Under the pieces are notes generated by a model. The model was not told where the DNA came from. It made no database searches and worked only from the letters and a program-made list of their open reading frames with translations. DNA of 64,000 nucleotides from Mycocentrospora acerina (lineage: Eukaryota > Ascomycota > Dothideomycetes > Pleosporales), in the NCBI GenBank assembly GCA_022701365.1, contig JAKUHH010000389.1, forward strand, positions 434,001 to 498,000, given 5' to 3'. Numbering within the stretch: position 1 is the first letter of the stretch; each line of letters begins with the position of its first letter. A program made the position numbers and the translations under genes. Of this stretch, positions 11,437 through 23,581 are shown piece by piece.

Positions 11437-14425
11437 ATGGCGAAGGAAGACGAGAAGAAGCCCACGGCCGCCGACAAGGGCAAGGGCAAGGCCATCAACG
11501 GCGAGGCCGACAAGGACAAGGATGTAAAGGCCGAGGACAAGAAGGGCGCCGCGACAACGTCTGGCGGTATGTGTTCCCTGCTGGACTGCTGCCGCCTGCC
11601 TCACGTGGACCCGTGCTGACGGTAGACTGCAGAGGAGCTCAACGAAGAGGACCAGCAGCTCAAGAACGAGCTCGACATGCTGGTCGAGCGGATACTGGTA
11701 GGCATCTCGAGCCACACGGCCGTCTCCCCTCCCCGCAGCGTGCGCTGACCTCACTTGCCTTGCAGGAATCCGACACCAGCCTGTACAAGCCCGCGCTCGA
11801 GCAGATCAAGGACTTTATCAAGACGTCGACGAGCTCCATGACAGCCGTGCCGAAGCCGCTCAAGTTCCTCCGCCCACACTACGAGAGCCTCGAGAAGGCG
11901 TATGCGTCATGGCCACAAGGCGAGAACAAGGTGCGCAATAGCTTCTCGACTCCATACAGCGACGGTGCTAACAAGAGCAGCAATCCTTCGCCGACATGCT
12001 GTCCGTTCTCGGAATGACGTACTCTGACGAAGACCGCCTCGATTGCCTCAAATATCGCCTGCAAGCCCCATCCACAGATCTTGGGTCGTGGGGCCACGAG
12101 TACATGCGTCACCTCGCGCTGGAGATTGGCAGAGAGTACCAAAACAGACTGAGTGACGACAAGGCAACGGAAGACATCACCGACCTCACCTCGAACCTTG
12201 TCCCGTTCTTCCTGAAGCACAATGCGGATGCTGATGCCGTGGATATCCTGTCCGAGCTGGAGATGATTGACCAGATTGAGCAATACATCGACGAGAACAC
12301 ATATGCACGAGTGTGTTTGTACATGGTCAGGTAAGGCGAAATTGAGGGAGCATAGGCAAGGCTTTGACTGACACACCCAGCAACGTACCGCTCCTCACAT
12401 ACCCAGACAACGACAAGTTTCTACGCACAACGTACCAAATCTACCGCAAATACAATCAATACACACAGGCGGTGGCTTTGGCAATACGGTTGAACGACCG
12501 CGAACTGATCGAGGAGACATTCAACTCCACCAAGGACAAGGCCATAAGGAGACAGATGGCATTCCTCATCGCGCGTCAGCGGATATGGTTCGACGTGTCG
12601 GATGATGACGATCCAGAGCTCCAAGACTGTTTGAACAATACCCGGCTGCCAGACCACTTCAAGGCTCTGGCCAAGGAGCTAAACATCCTCGACCCCAAAA
12701 CCCCCGACGACATCTACAAGACACATCTCGAGAGCAGCAGGACGGCAGGGCTCACCAACACGGACTCTGCCAGGCATAACCTTGCTTCAGCATTCGTGAA
12801 TGCCTTTGTCAACACTGGCTACGGAAACGACAAGTTGATGTTGAACTCGGACAGCAAGAGCAGTTGGGTCTGGAAGACCAAGGAGGAGGGCATGCTGTCG
12901 ACAACGGCTTCGATGGGTATGCTTTTGCTCTGGGACGTGGAGACTGGTCTTGACAAGATCGATCCATACACCAACGTTGATGATGATATGGTCAAGGCTG
13001 GTGCCATGCTCGCTACGGGCATCTTCAACTCCGGCGTCAGGATGGACTCCGACCCTGCACTGGCTTTGCTTGGTGATGAAGACAACCTGTCGCATAAGAA
13101 CCGTAACATCCGCCTGGCCTCCATCATGGGTCTTGGTCTGGCGTATGCTGGCTCAAACAAGGAGGAGCTTCTCGAACTTCTTTTGCCCATTGTCAGCGAC
13201 ACAAGTCTTGACATGCAGCTGTCTGCCATGGCAGCGCTGTCACTTGGTCTGATCTTTGTTGGCTCTGCCAACGGAGAGGTCACAGATGCACTGATGAACA
13301 CTCTTTTGGATGAGGACAGGACGTCGCAGCTAAAGGACAAGTGGACTCGCTTCATGTCTCTTGGTTTGGCTCTGCTCTTCTTCGGTCAGCAAGAGGAGGT
13401 TGATGTCATTCTCGAGACTCTCAAGGCGCTCGACCACCCTATGGCCAAGTCCGCCTCAGTGCTCACAGAAGTGTGTGCGTGGGCAGGTACTGGTGCTGTG
13501 TTGAAGATCCAGCAACTGCTGCACATTTGCAACGAGCACATTGAAGACGACGACAGCGAAGAGAAGAAGGGCGACGAGCTGCTTCAGTCGTACGCTGTTA
13601 TTGGCTTGTCGTTGGTTGCTATGGGTGAGGATGTTGGGCAGGAGATGATTCTGCGCACCCTTGGCCACCTGATGCATTACGGCGAGGCCAACATCCGCAA
13701 AGCCGTGCCCCTTGCCCTGGGTCTCATCAGCCCTAGCAACCCACAGATGAAGATCTACGACACTCTATCACGATACTCTCACGACAACGACAATGACGTC
13801 GCCATTAACGCCATCTTCGCCATGGGTCTTTGCGGTGCCGGTACCAACAACGCCCGTCTGGCGCAATTGCTCCGTCAATTAGCAAGCTACTACCACCGCG
13901 ATCCCAATGCCCTGTTCATGGTGCGCATAGCCCAAGGTCTTCTGCACATGGGCAAGGGAACTCTCTCTGCCAACCCCTTCCATACCGAGCGACAAGTCTT
14001 GTCTCGTGTTGCAGCCGCAGGCCTTCTCACAGTGATTGTTTCTCTCATCGATGCAAAGTCTTTCATTGTTGGCGACTCACACTACCTTCTGTACTTCATG
14101 GCAACCGCCATGGCGCCTCGCTTCCTCATTACCCTCGATGAGGACCTCAAGCCTCTCACACTCAACGTGCGCGTTGGTCAAGCCGTGGACATTGTCGGAC
14201 AGGCCGGTCGACCAAAGACAATTACCGGCTGGCAGACACAGAGCACACCGGTCTTACTGGCACACGGTGAAAGGGCAGAGTTGGAAGACGAGAAGTACAT
14301 TGCCTTGACGAACGTGCTCGAGGGTGTGGTGATTCTAAGAAAGGTATGTTGATTCGAAAACTATACCCATGCATTCTGCCATATGTACTAACTACTCTTC
14401 ACAGAACCCAGAATGGGAAGACTGA
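11437..14425 (+). CDS. RPN1: 26S proteasome regulatory subunit RPN1 (six exons)
   Basis: Rpn1 is the large base subunit of the 19S regulatory particle; it binds ubiquitin and ubiquitin-like shuttle proteins. Exons are 11437-11566, 11633-11697, 11766-11930, 11981-12330, 12381-14343 and 14405-14425, giving 897 aa. The last exon has only seven codons (NPEWED and stop) but restores the family C-terminus after VILRK; without it the protein would stop early in the intron. The N-terminus (1-43) is K/E/D-rich. The middle has proteasome/cyclosome repeats (for example [13 protein letters not shown] and [14 protein letters not shown]). The RPN1 C-terminal domain has [18 protein letters not shown]. Introns are 50-68 bases and crowd the 5' end. 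Confidence 0.96.
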
Positions 14426-14906
14426 GTTGATCGAGGCGGCAGTCAGGAAAGGCAAAAAGAAGCAGTAAGCTATCCAACAGGGTCGGACTCTGCATGAGCA
14501 CTTTCGGCGCTCTAATAGATTTGCGGCCACTATCTCACTCTCCCGCATTTCAAGGTTGCGGATGGAGATTATACCAGTTTATATGTAGATGCGCAAGTGG
14601 ATGACGTGAATGAAAGCATTGTTACAAGCATTGGTAGTTGTCAATTTTTTTTTAAATTCATTTCATGTGCACTGTGGTCCCTTGACGCAGTAAACATGGT
14701 TGCTCCTTTGCTTGCTTCAGAGGCTCGCCTTTCCATGCAGTCAGACATGTCTGGACTTGTCGTGCACGAGCGATAAAGCTGTGCAAGTGGGGGACCAGCG
14801 CTTTACCCTCTTCATTCTAGACCCTCATGATCCCTGTCCAAAATTTCGAGACCCGCCCATCTTCTCAAGCTCGATGCGAACGGCCATTGCACCGCAAATC
14901 AAAGCC
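14426..14906. other. Intergenic region between RPN1 and URB1
   Basis: 481 bases carrying the RPN1 terminator side and URB1 promoter. The frame of URB1 is open upstream of 14907 and contains another ATG at 14874, so a slightly longer N-terminus is possible. Nothing else is seen. Confidence 0.55.
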
Positions 14907-17900
14907 ATGGGAAAACGGACGGTATTCGAGGACGGCGCCAAAAGTGTGCTTGTTGAACGCGATTTGAAGCGTCAAAGAGTCGATAATAACGGCTTCGAGC
15001 GCAACTCGCCGCGTCCGACAAATGGCGCCGCTGAGGAAGTCACGACTGCGCGCGGCTTGCAGAAAGCGCTGCTCTTCGACCAAGGCGCAACGGCCGACTT
15101 CCGCAACGGTGAGCATACCCATGACCTGACCTCAGTGTCTCGGCTAAGCAGTTCTAGGTCTGAGTCTGCTCAAGCGATTTCTCGACTCCATCCTGTACTC
15201 TGCTGAAGAGCACGACTTGCCCCGCAAACAAGCCATCCTCCGCGAGTACCTAGACACACAGAAGGGGAGAGGAAAAGACGAAAAGGACAAACCCTTTCTG
15301 CAGAACCTGATCCAGGCCTGGGATTTTGCCGCAGAGACCAACAACGAGGCGATTCTTGCGCAGGTCACGGCGGTGCTCGCGCTGCTGTTCAAGGTCATCG
15401 CCAGTCATGGCGATTTCGTCGAATACGGCACTCTCCTGGCAAAGGCCATTCTCCAGCCGTCTGTTGCACGCCGCCTCGTCCGCAGCACCTCGGCGGCATC
15501 GAACAAGGAAAACGTCATTTCGCCGGCGCTGCGACTGCTCACAGAGCTCACCCGCTTCAATCAGGGCGCGTTTGCAAGAGGCGTGTACGCGAAGCGAGAC
15601 TTTACGCTTGAGCCAAAGATACTGGGGAGGAACATCGCACTGTGGAAGGAGCAGTCAGCACAGTCGGTAGCCGACCAGCGCAAGAAGCCGAGCGTCAGGA
15701 CGACGGCAATTCGGTATCTCTTGACACATTTGCGGCTTCAGGATGAGCGCGCAAAGATCGAAATCCTTTCCAACACGAACGTCACACGTGCCGTCTTCGA
15801 CCATCTCAGTACCGACCCGCCGTTCTTGATTTTCGAGATCTTTGATGTATTCAAAAGCCATGTTTTCCAGGACAAGACCATTCCGCGAAACACCAAAAGT
15901 CGCATCCTAAACGGGAAGACACTCTCGCGCATAGCCAGTCTGTACAACTACAATGTTCAAGAGGGCTCATTGTTGGAGGGGCAAAAGGCGCCAGATGTGC
16001 TTGCGCATGAGTTCTTGCGCATGGTCTGCACAGATCCAGCGTATGGTGTCATGCTGCCGACACAGGGCTTTTATCCTTCGACATACGACGATGAGGATGC
16101 CGAGATGGATGATGCGGGAGACTACGGCCTCGACTTGGACTTTGAATCGACACAAACCTTCGCAAGGATGGGACGAGTACGCAACGTCATCCTCTCGGAG
16201 TTCATCTTGAACCAAAGGCCTTACGCGAATACGCTTCACCAGGAGCTGGTAATCGACATCTTCAAGGCCTGTCCAGAGCTAGTCGCAGACTACTTCACCA
16301 AGCGAAAAGATTTCAGTTATGATCCCAAGCTTACATCAACGTGGATAGGATACTCTGCATTCCTATTCCAGGCTATTCAGATCCCTGTACCTAAGTACTT
16401 TGGCACAAAGAAGAACTATCGCGATCATCCTCCTCCAGTGCCGACCCTCATGCAAAGTATCTTGCCGCAGCCCCTCAACCAACAAGTGCTATCAAAATGT
16501 ATCAACCACAACTCGGATCTCGTGCAGCTATTTGCAATTCGCGTTCTTATCGTGGCGTTCCAAAAACTTGGAAGTCTCGTCCAGGAGCTCAACAACGCAA
16601 ATTTTGTCAAGCCATCCAAGCATTGGGAGCAAGCGAGTAAGGCCCTCATTTCCGAGTTCAGTCGACGATGCCCACCAATAAGAACAATGTTTCTCGCACT
16701 CAAGAAGCCTGGCCTGAAGGATATGAAACGAGAATCTATCACAAGACTCTTGAGACTCTACTACGAGGTTACACCCCAAGTTGCGCTTCAGGAGAAGTTT
16801 GACGTTTCGCTGCCATTGTGCAATGCACTCGGCGAAGTCGAGAAGCCTGCAAACTCTCCCGAGGACAAGGCGTTCCGCGTGATGGAGCTTGAGCATTGGA
16901 TCCAGATGGCAAAACATTCACCCGCTATGCGTTGGTGGCAGAAGCATAGTGCGTATTATTACCCGTTTTGTGTCAGTTTACTGGCTAACTTTCTAGAAAC
17001 TCTTCCCCATTCGCCGTTCGTCACTCTCCTCAAACTTTTGGTAACTTCCAAAGAGAATGAGCTGTATGCGGGCGTCAAATCCCTTCTCATCGATATTCTG
17101 CATGATCAGGAAATGCTACAGACAAAGACTTCACCTGATGCGCTAGATGCTCTTATTGCCAGTTTAGGAGCGTCGTCTGGACCATCTGGGCCATCTGTGG
17201 AAGTCCTTGATTTCCTCGACGATTGCTGTGCACGATTCATCAAGGTACCCATCAAGTATTTTGACGACCTAGATACAATGTGCGCGCGCAATTCGCAACT
17301 TGCATCAAACCTTGGACCTTTCAGCCCGCTCCTGTTGACACTAGTTGAGCAATGGCCTTTCAAAGGTGGCGAGGCTGCAACCGGCAGTACGGCAGAATCA
17401 CTTGCACAGTGGCTATCAAAGCTGCTCTATCTGCTCAAACTCATAGGAGAGGACGAGTCGATCTTGAGTCTGGTGCGCGATTCGCTGGTTGAGTCAGCAG
17501 GGAAGGCATATAAAGACGTACTAAAGGATGCCTTCTTGTGGAAGATGGGCAAAGAAAGAGCCAAAGAAAGTTTGAAACTTGCCACTGGTGCCGACTTTAG
17601 TGGTTCCGAAAGATCCAGTGCATCTCCAGTTCCACAAGAAGAGCACGGATTGTTGGCTCGAGCTCGCCCTGACATCGATCCCGAGCTGCCTCCGACAGAA
17701 GACGAGAAGCATACGGGTCTTACGCGCTGGAAGAAGAAGGACTTGGAAGAAGCCATTGACGACGGTGACATTGGAGAGTTGATACTCTGTTTATGTTCAA
17801 AGCACACTGAGATTCGTCTGCAAGCTGTCAACAACATCCGGCAACTTATGGCAACAATAGGCGTAGGTATAACAGCATTTTTGCGTACGACAATTTCACT

Positions 17901-18570
17901 AACAATGACACAGGCAGAGGACATCAAACCAGACGTTCAGCAAACCTACGTCCTTTTCGGCGAAGTTCTCGAGACTGTCGATGCCACGGGGTCAGAAACA
18001 TTCCCGTATGTCGGCGGTATTCTTGCTGCTCGCTCTGTTCAGATTCTAGCCGATCCCACACACACGATGTTCAGCAAGATCAACACATTCCTCACAAAAT
18101 CGCCTGCATGGGATGTCGATCATCTCCTACGGTACTTTTGGCGCAGCATCATCTCTAGCGAACCGGATGAAGACGGTGGCTACCATAAGGAGGTGGACTG
18201 GTTCCTTGACTACATGATGGACTCTCTGCGCACTCGAGCAGACATGGAGATATTCAGAACAAGCGGCACCTTCGAGAAACTGCTCAGCTACTACGGATCC
18301 AGATCTTGCACTGCTCCGGCAAAGGAGAAGATTATAAAGCTATTGCTGAGGGCAGCTGCTGTGGGCGGAAGTACAACACTCATCACCAGATGTGGACTGA
18401 TCACTTGGATTCAGATGGCGCTGGACGGTAACGATGCGCGTCATCGTGCGTTGAAGACTTTGGCATCCAGAGTGTATGAAACGTGCGACCAAGAGAAGGT
18501 GGAGGAATGGAGCAGCGGAACAGTTGGCAAGGCAGTGGCTTCGATGACCAAAGTTGGAGTTGCAGTTTGA
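14907..18570 (+). CDS. URB1: Nucleolar pre-ribosomal-associated protein URB1/NPA1 (four exons)
   Basis: Urb1/Npa1 acts in the earliest nucleolar steps of 60S subunit assembly. Exons are 14907-15108, 15158-16948, 16997-17862 and 17914-18570, giving 1171 aa. Introns 2 (48 bases) and 3 (51 bases) are multiples of three with no stop, so they read through as coding, but each has a good donor and a CTAAC branch site close to the acceptor. The N-terminal Npa1 domain spans about 70-400, including SLLKRFLDSILYS and GRNIALWKEQS. An acidic patch lies near 378-395 (DDEDAEMDDAGDYGLDLD). The C-terminal NopRA1-type domain lies about 880-1080 and includes AWDVDHLLRYFWRSI. The length is shorter than in budding yeast but plausible for an ascomycete. 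Identification rests on the domain order and is good but not certain. Confidence 0.85.
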
Positions 18571-19396
18571 GAAGTGGGGTCTTTATGAGGGCGATCTGAG
18601 GGCGTTTGGAGCACCATGGCGAAAGCATCGTAGGCGTTGGTCGTAGTTTGCTGGAAATACAGCAGGATGCAAGTGAAATGTATATTAGCAGTTCACATTC
18701 AACTCGTAGTCTCTCGAAAGCGCGTAGTAGTGGAAGCATGTGACCCATGACGCATCTCGCCTCGCCTACCGGTCTAAGTTAATCCCGGGCTCGCTGCATG
18801 CATTGACAGCACCAGACACTGCTGGTACAGGCACCGCACTCAACCCGTCCAAAACACAACAACACAACAACAAACACAAACACACGCACTCTTCCCAGCC
18901 ACCGCACACTGCTAGCACCTCCCCAAAAAAATCCCCAGCCGCCACGCCTACGACGAGCTGGTGCCTGCCAGAATCGCGACTCCGCCTTCGAGGCAGAACA
19001 GAAGGGGCGTCCAATCCACGTTGCATCCCACCTCGAGCTCCCGTCTCCTCACCTTCACCAACGCGCACGCTCTCGACCGACGCCGCGACACGTGACGCCT
19101 ACATCTTCTGCACGCAACCAACCTGCTGTTTCTCTGGCCGCCGCCTATTCTCGCATACTGTCGGCGCCGCATCATATTCTCAGTCCAAGGGCCTCGCACA
19201 GAGCAGCTTCAGTTGTCCGCAATTCAAGCATCCCGCTTTTGGCCTGCCTCGAGGCGACCTCCTCCTGCGTATTCGGTCAGAAGTTTGACGACAACACACT
19301 CGGCGACGTTCCCCACCACCGCGACCAACTCACCGCTGGCCGCTTACCCCACCACTCCTTCTGCCTCTGCGCGAATACACACGCCGGGCCGCAAGG
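18571..19396. other. Intergenic region and leader upstream of the 4E-T-like gene
   Basis: 826 bases, with C-rich and A/C-rich low-complexity sequence from about 18840 to 19100. The overlapping open frames here are composition artefacts. It probably holds a long promoter and leader for the gene at 19397. Confidence 0.5.
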
Positions 19397-22039
19397 ATGC
19401 CGGGACCTACCTACTCGGTAGAGCAGCTGAAGGCTCTGCAAACATCGCCGCTCGTCAAGAAGCCCGATGGCCTGCCATCAATTCTGCAATGGATGGACGT
19501 GCCTTCCGAACAGACCAACAACCTCCGCACCGCCAACAACAACAATAACAACGCCAATGAGAGCAACAACGGCACTGCTCGCCGAACCCGACCCCTGCGA
19601 GATGGCGAAGCCGGCCCGGGCAATGAGGCTCGCACGGATCGTCCCCTCATCAACCCAATGGGGCAGTTCGGCAGACGTCAGAGCATGCGTAAGTCAGAAG
19701 CTCAGGGCGTCGTCGCGGCTATTAACGCGCTTTTTGCAGAACCGGGCGAGGACACGGTGCTGGGTCCGCCAAAGCTATCTTTCACCTCAGCATCGCGAGG
19801 GACCAAGGCTACCGGCGAAGCGAAGGAGCGCACAGGAGTCACTTCCGTGGACGGCGACCAGCTCGGCGACCGCTTTCCGCGCGACAAGACCAACGAGCGG
19901 TGGACACGCGACCGCGAGGGTGACCGTACCCGCGACAAGGCCTTTGCCAACGGACGACGCGGCATTGCACGCGAAGACGGCGAAGGTTGGACTAGCGTCA
20001 AGGGCCGCAAGAGCGTTGGCCAGGAAGACTTTGAGCGATTTGGCCGCAACGGTGATCGCAACCGAGAGAAGAACTTGGAGGGTGAGCTGGAGAGCGAGGG
20101 TCCAGCGCGACGCGGCGGCCGCGACCGGACAGAGCCGCGCTGGGGTCGTCGTGATGATGCCAAGGAAGAGACCACCAAGCCTGCTGTTCAGGGCGGTTGG
20201 CGCGACCGAGATCGAGAGCGTGAGCGCGGTGGAGACCGTGGCGGAGACCGTGGATGGGACAGGGGCGGCAACAAGGCTGAGGAGGATCCGGAGTGGATGG
20301 ACACAAAGATCGAGAAGAAGGAGGCCAAGCCCCGCACTCAGGACGACTTCCAGCGCTGGAAAGAACAGATGAGGGCCAAGGATACCCCTGCCGAGCTGAG
20401 AGAAGAGCACAGAGACGAGAAACCAACCTCAATCGCCATCACCGCAGGCCCTATGCTGACCGCGCCATTGCACACACCATCCACTGAGCCTACTCAGGGT
20501 ATTCTCTTTGGGAACTGGAGCAGGGACAAGGGAGCAGACCTCGCTAGTCCAGAGACCGTCACGCCGAAAGCAAAGCCAGCCCAGAAGTCAAGATTCATGA
20601 CCATGTTTTCGAAGCCAGACGAGCCACCAGTACCAAGTCAATCCCAAACCCCTCTTCCTACCGCACCTGCGCCTATGCCGGAACCTAATGCGGACCGGGA
20701 AGGCTTTCAACGTATCCTCCAGATGCTTGGCCAAGTCAACGTGTCTGGTCCTCCAGCTCCTCCGCCAGGTATACCTACTCCAACGAATGGTTCCAGACAC
20801 AGCGGTGGCATTTCGCTAGACTTCCATCAGCATTCACCGGTTCCCGAGCCGCAGAATAATAGGCCGCCACAACCACGGAACCAAGAGCACCAGAATATTC
20901 TGGACAGCATCCTAGCTCAACGGCCATCCGAGCCTGAGTCTCGGCACCCGCAGCAAGCTAGATTTAACAGCATGTCTCCAGAAAACGCGCTCCATGAGCA
21001 GTTCAGACAACCACGACCCGACTCAAGTCGCCCAGAAGATCACTTTCCTGTCCAGCAACCGCATTCTAGGCCTAACAACCCACAAGATGCGAACCTAGCC
21101 GCCATCTTGAACAGCCGTGCACGGGAAGAGTCACAGCGTGACCAGGAGGTTAAACGCCGTGAGCGCGACTTCCTTCTCACGCTCATGCAGCAACCTTCAC
21201 GAGCTACGCCGCCTCAATTATTACACCAGAACCTTCCTCGCCAGACACCAGAGCCTCAGAATATGCCCTTCTTCGATCAAATGGGACAACGCCCTCAAGG
21301 TCAGCCCAAAGGCCGCGGAGTTCTTCCACCAGGCTTTATGGAAGACCCGCGCATGTTCAATGAAAACGAGATGATGCGTCGCGATGCTGAACGACGAGAA
21401 CAGGAGCTTCGTCAACAGCTTAGCATGCAACAGCAGCAACAACAAGAAGTCATGCGTGCTAAGAACTCTCGCATGTCAATCGGTTTCTCTGGTCATGACG
21501 ATCCTATCATGGGTCTACAGCGCCGTACGACAGGCGGTGATCCTCGTCCAATGACAAACATGGGTATTCCATCTCAGCCTATGCCAGACATGTCATTTAT
21601 GGGTGGACGAGGCCAACCAGGAATGCCGCCAACACCACAAGAGCGACCCAACATCGCCCCGCCACCAGGATTCGGAGGTCCTATGCGCCAGCCACCTGGT
21701 CTTGGAGGTCCAAACCCACCACAGCAGATGGGTCCTGGAGGACCAGGCTTCTCTGCAGGCAACACACCTCTCGGTCACCCTCCTGGCTTCCCAACGCCTG
21801 GGAGCATGCGCGGCGGTATGGGTTTCCCCGGAGGACCGGGAGGAAATGGTATGCCAGGACCACCTCAGGGACTGCCTCAAGGATACTTCCCTCCTCCAGG
21901 TTACGGAGCAGGACCACCCATGCCCGGCATGCTGCGTGGTGGTGAAGATCCTAGGATGATGTTTGATGGCCAGTTCGGCGGACCAGGCCCACGACAGCAA
22001 CAAGGTCGACCAGGACCACCCCCACCCAACATGTACTAA
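19397..22039 (+). CDS. Large low-complexity protein, possible eIF4E-binding (4E-T/Eap1-like) factor
   Basis: Exons 19397-19688 and 19740-22039 give 863 aa. The 51-base intron (GTAAGT...TATTAAC...TTTTTGCAG) is a stop-free multiple of three and can be misread as 17 extra residues; splicing gives SMQPGEDTVLGPPKLSF. The first 30 residues (TYSVEQLKALQTSPLV, then GLPSILQWM) resemble fungal proteins with an eIF4E-binding YxxxxL motif, though the position after Leu is Lys rather than hydrophobic. Residues about 150-330 are R/D/E/K-rich with RDRERERGGDRGG runs. The C-terminal third is P/G/Q/M-rich with a short polyQ and no domain. This layout fits an RNA-granule or translation-control protein. The function is inferred only from the N-terminus and composition; an unrelated RGG/PQ-rich protein is the alternative. 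Confidence 0.7.
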   Translation: MPGPTYSVEQLKALQTSPLVKKPDGLPSILQWMDVPSEQTNNLRTANNNNNNANESNNGTARRTRPLRDGEAGPGNEARTDRPLINPMGQFGRRQSMRKSEAQGVVAAINALFAEPGEDTVLGPPKLSFTSASRGTKATGEAKERTGVTSVDGDQLGDRFPRDKTNERWTRDREGDRTRDKAFANGRRGIAREDGEGWTSVKGRKSVGQEDFERFGRNGDRNREKNLEGELESEGPARRGGRDRTEPRWGRRDDAKEETTKPAVQGGWRDRDRERERGGDRGGDRGWDRGGNKAEEDPEWMDTKIEKKEAKPRTQDDFQRWKEQMRAKDTPAELREEHRDEKPTSIAITAGPMLTAPLHTPSTEPTQGILFGNWSRDKGADLASPETVTPKAKPAQKSRFMTMFSKPDEPPVPSQSQTPLPTAPAPMPEPNADREGFQRILQMLGQVNVSGPPAPPPGIPTPTNGSRHSGGISLDFHQHSPVPEPQNNRPPQPRNQEHQNILDSILAQRPSEPESRHPQQARFNSMSPENALHEQFRQPRPDSSRPEDHFPVQQPHSRPNNPQDANLAAILNSRAREESQRDQEVKRRERDFLLTLMQQPSRATPPQLLHQNLPRQTPEPQNMPFFDQMGQRPQGQPKGRGVLPPGFMEDPRMFNENEMMRRDAERREQELRQQLSMQQQQQQEVMRAKNSRMSIGFSGHDDPIMGLQRRTTGGDPRPMTNMGIPSQPMPDMSFMGGRGQPGMPPTPQERPNIAPPPGFGGPMRQPPGLGGPNPPQQMGPGGPGFSAGNTPLGHPPGFPTPGSMRGGMGFPGGPGGNGMPGPPQGLPQGYFPPPGYGAGPPMPGMLRGGEDPRMMFDGQFGGPGPRQQQGRPGPPPPNMY

Positions 22040-22817
22040 ACCCACGACATGAAGATACGGACTCAAAGAACGAGGTTTCAGTAATGAGCTTGAGTCGCAC
22101 ACATGTAACTTTTCAAGGCTATCTTTGTCACTGCTATTATCGATTTGCTTGGCCCCTTCAGTGTATGTAGCGTGGAGTCGAGGAGTCCTTGTCTGTATAC
22201 CTCTGGAAAATGCATATCGTTTTTCTATTTTCGGTGCGGAGCACCATTCACTCATGACTTTGCATCGGGAGCTTGGCGAGAATTCTGCATCATGGCGGGT
22301 GTCTTGGGGCATGATGATGAGGAGGGAACATTCGCTAGGAGCCTTGTCTGGCTGGCGCGTGTATGAAAGTCAATGGGTATGCATGTCTGGATGTGTCACC
22401 GAGTCGATGTGTAGGCACAACGTGCTTGAGGAGGGAGATGGTAAAGGAAATATAAAAAACTAGAAGAAGAGTTGTGATTTTAAGTGATGATGATGATGAT
22501 TGCTGGGTCTGCACATACTGATGATGCCTACTCCCCTTCAACTCCCTTTACTGATCTACCGGTGAACTGTTTCCACCAAGAGATTTGGTCACACGTCGTA
22601 CTAAACGTTACTATGACAAACCCAAATCCAACTCTTTATTGCGTTGTTGAATCTGACGTTTTGTGGAGAAGTCAATGAAAGTGAAGTGCTTCGTGAGGAA
22701 GCCACTTCATGTTATTCGTGAAAATCAAACGTACGGTTGTAAACGCCTCGGCAGTACATCATCCCATTATACACCTTCACCCTATCTCTTAATTATTATT
22801 ATTATTGTTCTTCTTCG
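22040..22817. other. Intergenic region left of the TTC array
   Basis: Holds the 3' end of the preceding gene. A short GATGATGATGATGAT run is at about 22486-22500. No gene is supported. An ATT triplet run (22793-22806) leads directly into the TTC array. Confidence 0.5.
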
Positions 22818-23190
22818 TCTTCTTCTTCTTCTTCTTCTTCTTCTTCTTCTTCTTCTTCTTCTTCTTCTTCTTCTTCTTCTTCTTCTTCTTCTTCTTCTTC
22901 TTCTTCTTCTTCTTCTTCTTCTTCTTCTTCTTCTTCTTCTTCTTCTTCTTCTTCTTCTTCTTCTTCTTCTTCTTCTTCTTCTTCTTCTTCTTCTTCTTCT
23001 TCTTCTTCTTCTTCTTCTTCTTCTTCTTCTTCTTCTTCTTCTTCTTCTTCTTCTTCTTCTTCTTCTTCTTCTTCTTCTTCTTCTTCTTCTTCTTCTTCTT
23101 CTTCTTCTTCTTCTTCTTCTTCTTCTTCTTCTTCTTCTTCTTCTTCTTCTTCTTCTTCTTCTTCTTCTTCTTCTTCTTCTTCTTCTTCTT
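22818..23190 (+). repeat. Uninterrupted (TTC)n microsatellite, about 124 units
   Basis: 373 bases of perfect TCT/TTC repeat, in phase throughout, with an imperfect extension to 22808. It is homopyrimidine on the + strand and homopurine on the - strand, so long spurious frames (polyLeu, polyPhe, polyArg) appear in several frames. It lies between genes, about 780 bases after the 4E-T-like stop codon. Mirror-symmetric R/Y tracts of this length can form triplex DNA (established for GAA/TTC repeats); any effect here is untested. Confidence 0.97.
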
Positions 23191-23581
23191 TTATTCGGTG
23201 GGATCGCAGACCTAGTTGTGATTATCAATCTCACAGCTTGAGAAATGTAGCTAGCTTCTCGACAAACAACAGTATGCGTGCTGTGCTACTGTGTTGTTGT
23301 TTTTTCTTTCTTCTAACCCGACCACCTACCCATCAGTCAACAGCTCCTACACATTACCCTTCTTGTGGCATGGAGTGAATCTCTGGGGACGATAATGTGA
23401 GGGTCCCAGGTCCCCTTTGTGAAAGCACTCCAAGTGCCGCTCATGAGTGATACTGTTTTTCCAACTCGCGTTCTGGAGAGAAGTGGCATTCCAGTGAGTG
23501 AGGGGTTGTTGAAGCTATGCTCGTTCAAAGTCGGGTTTGAGCCGCCTGCTGAAGCGCTGGTATACGTCTTGTGCCGTGGAC

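Noticed and set aside
14700..14906. Earlier start for URB1 at 14700
   Set aside because: The upstream sequence is promoter-like and does not resemble the family; 14907 gives MGKRTVFEDG, while 14874 remains a weaker option.
22663..23241. Long open frames encoding polyLeu, polyPhe and polyArg across the TTC array
   Set aside because: They are produced by the triplet repeat itself in every frame and strand; no flanking protein-like sequence.
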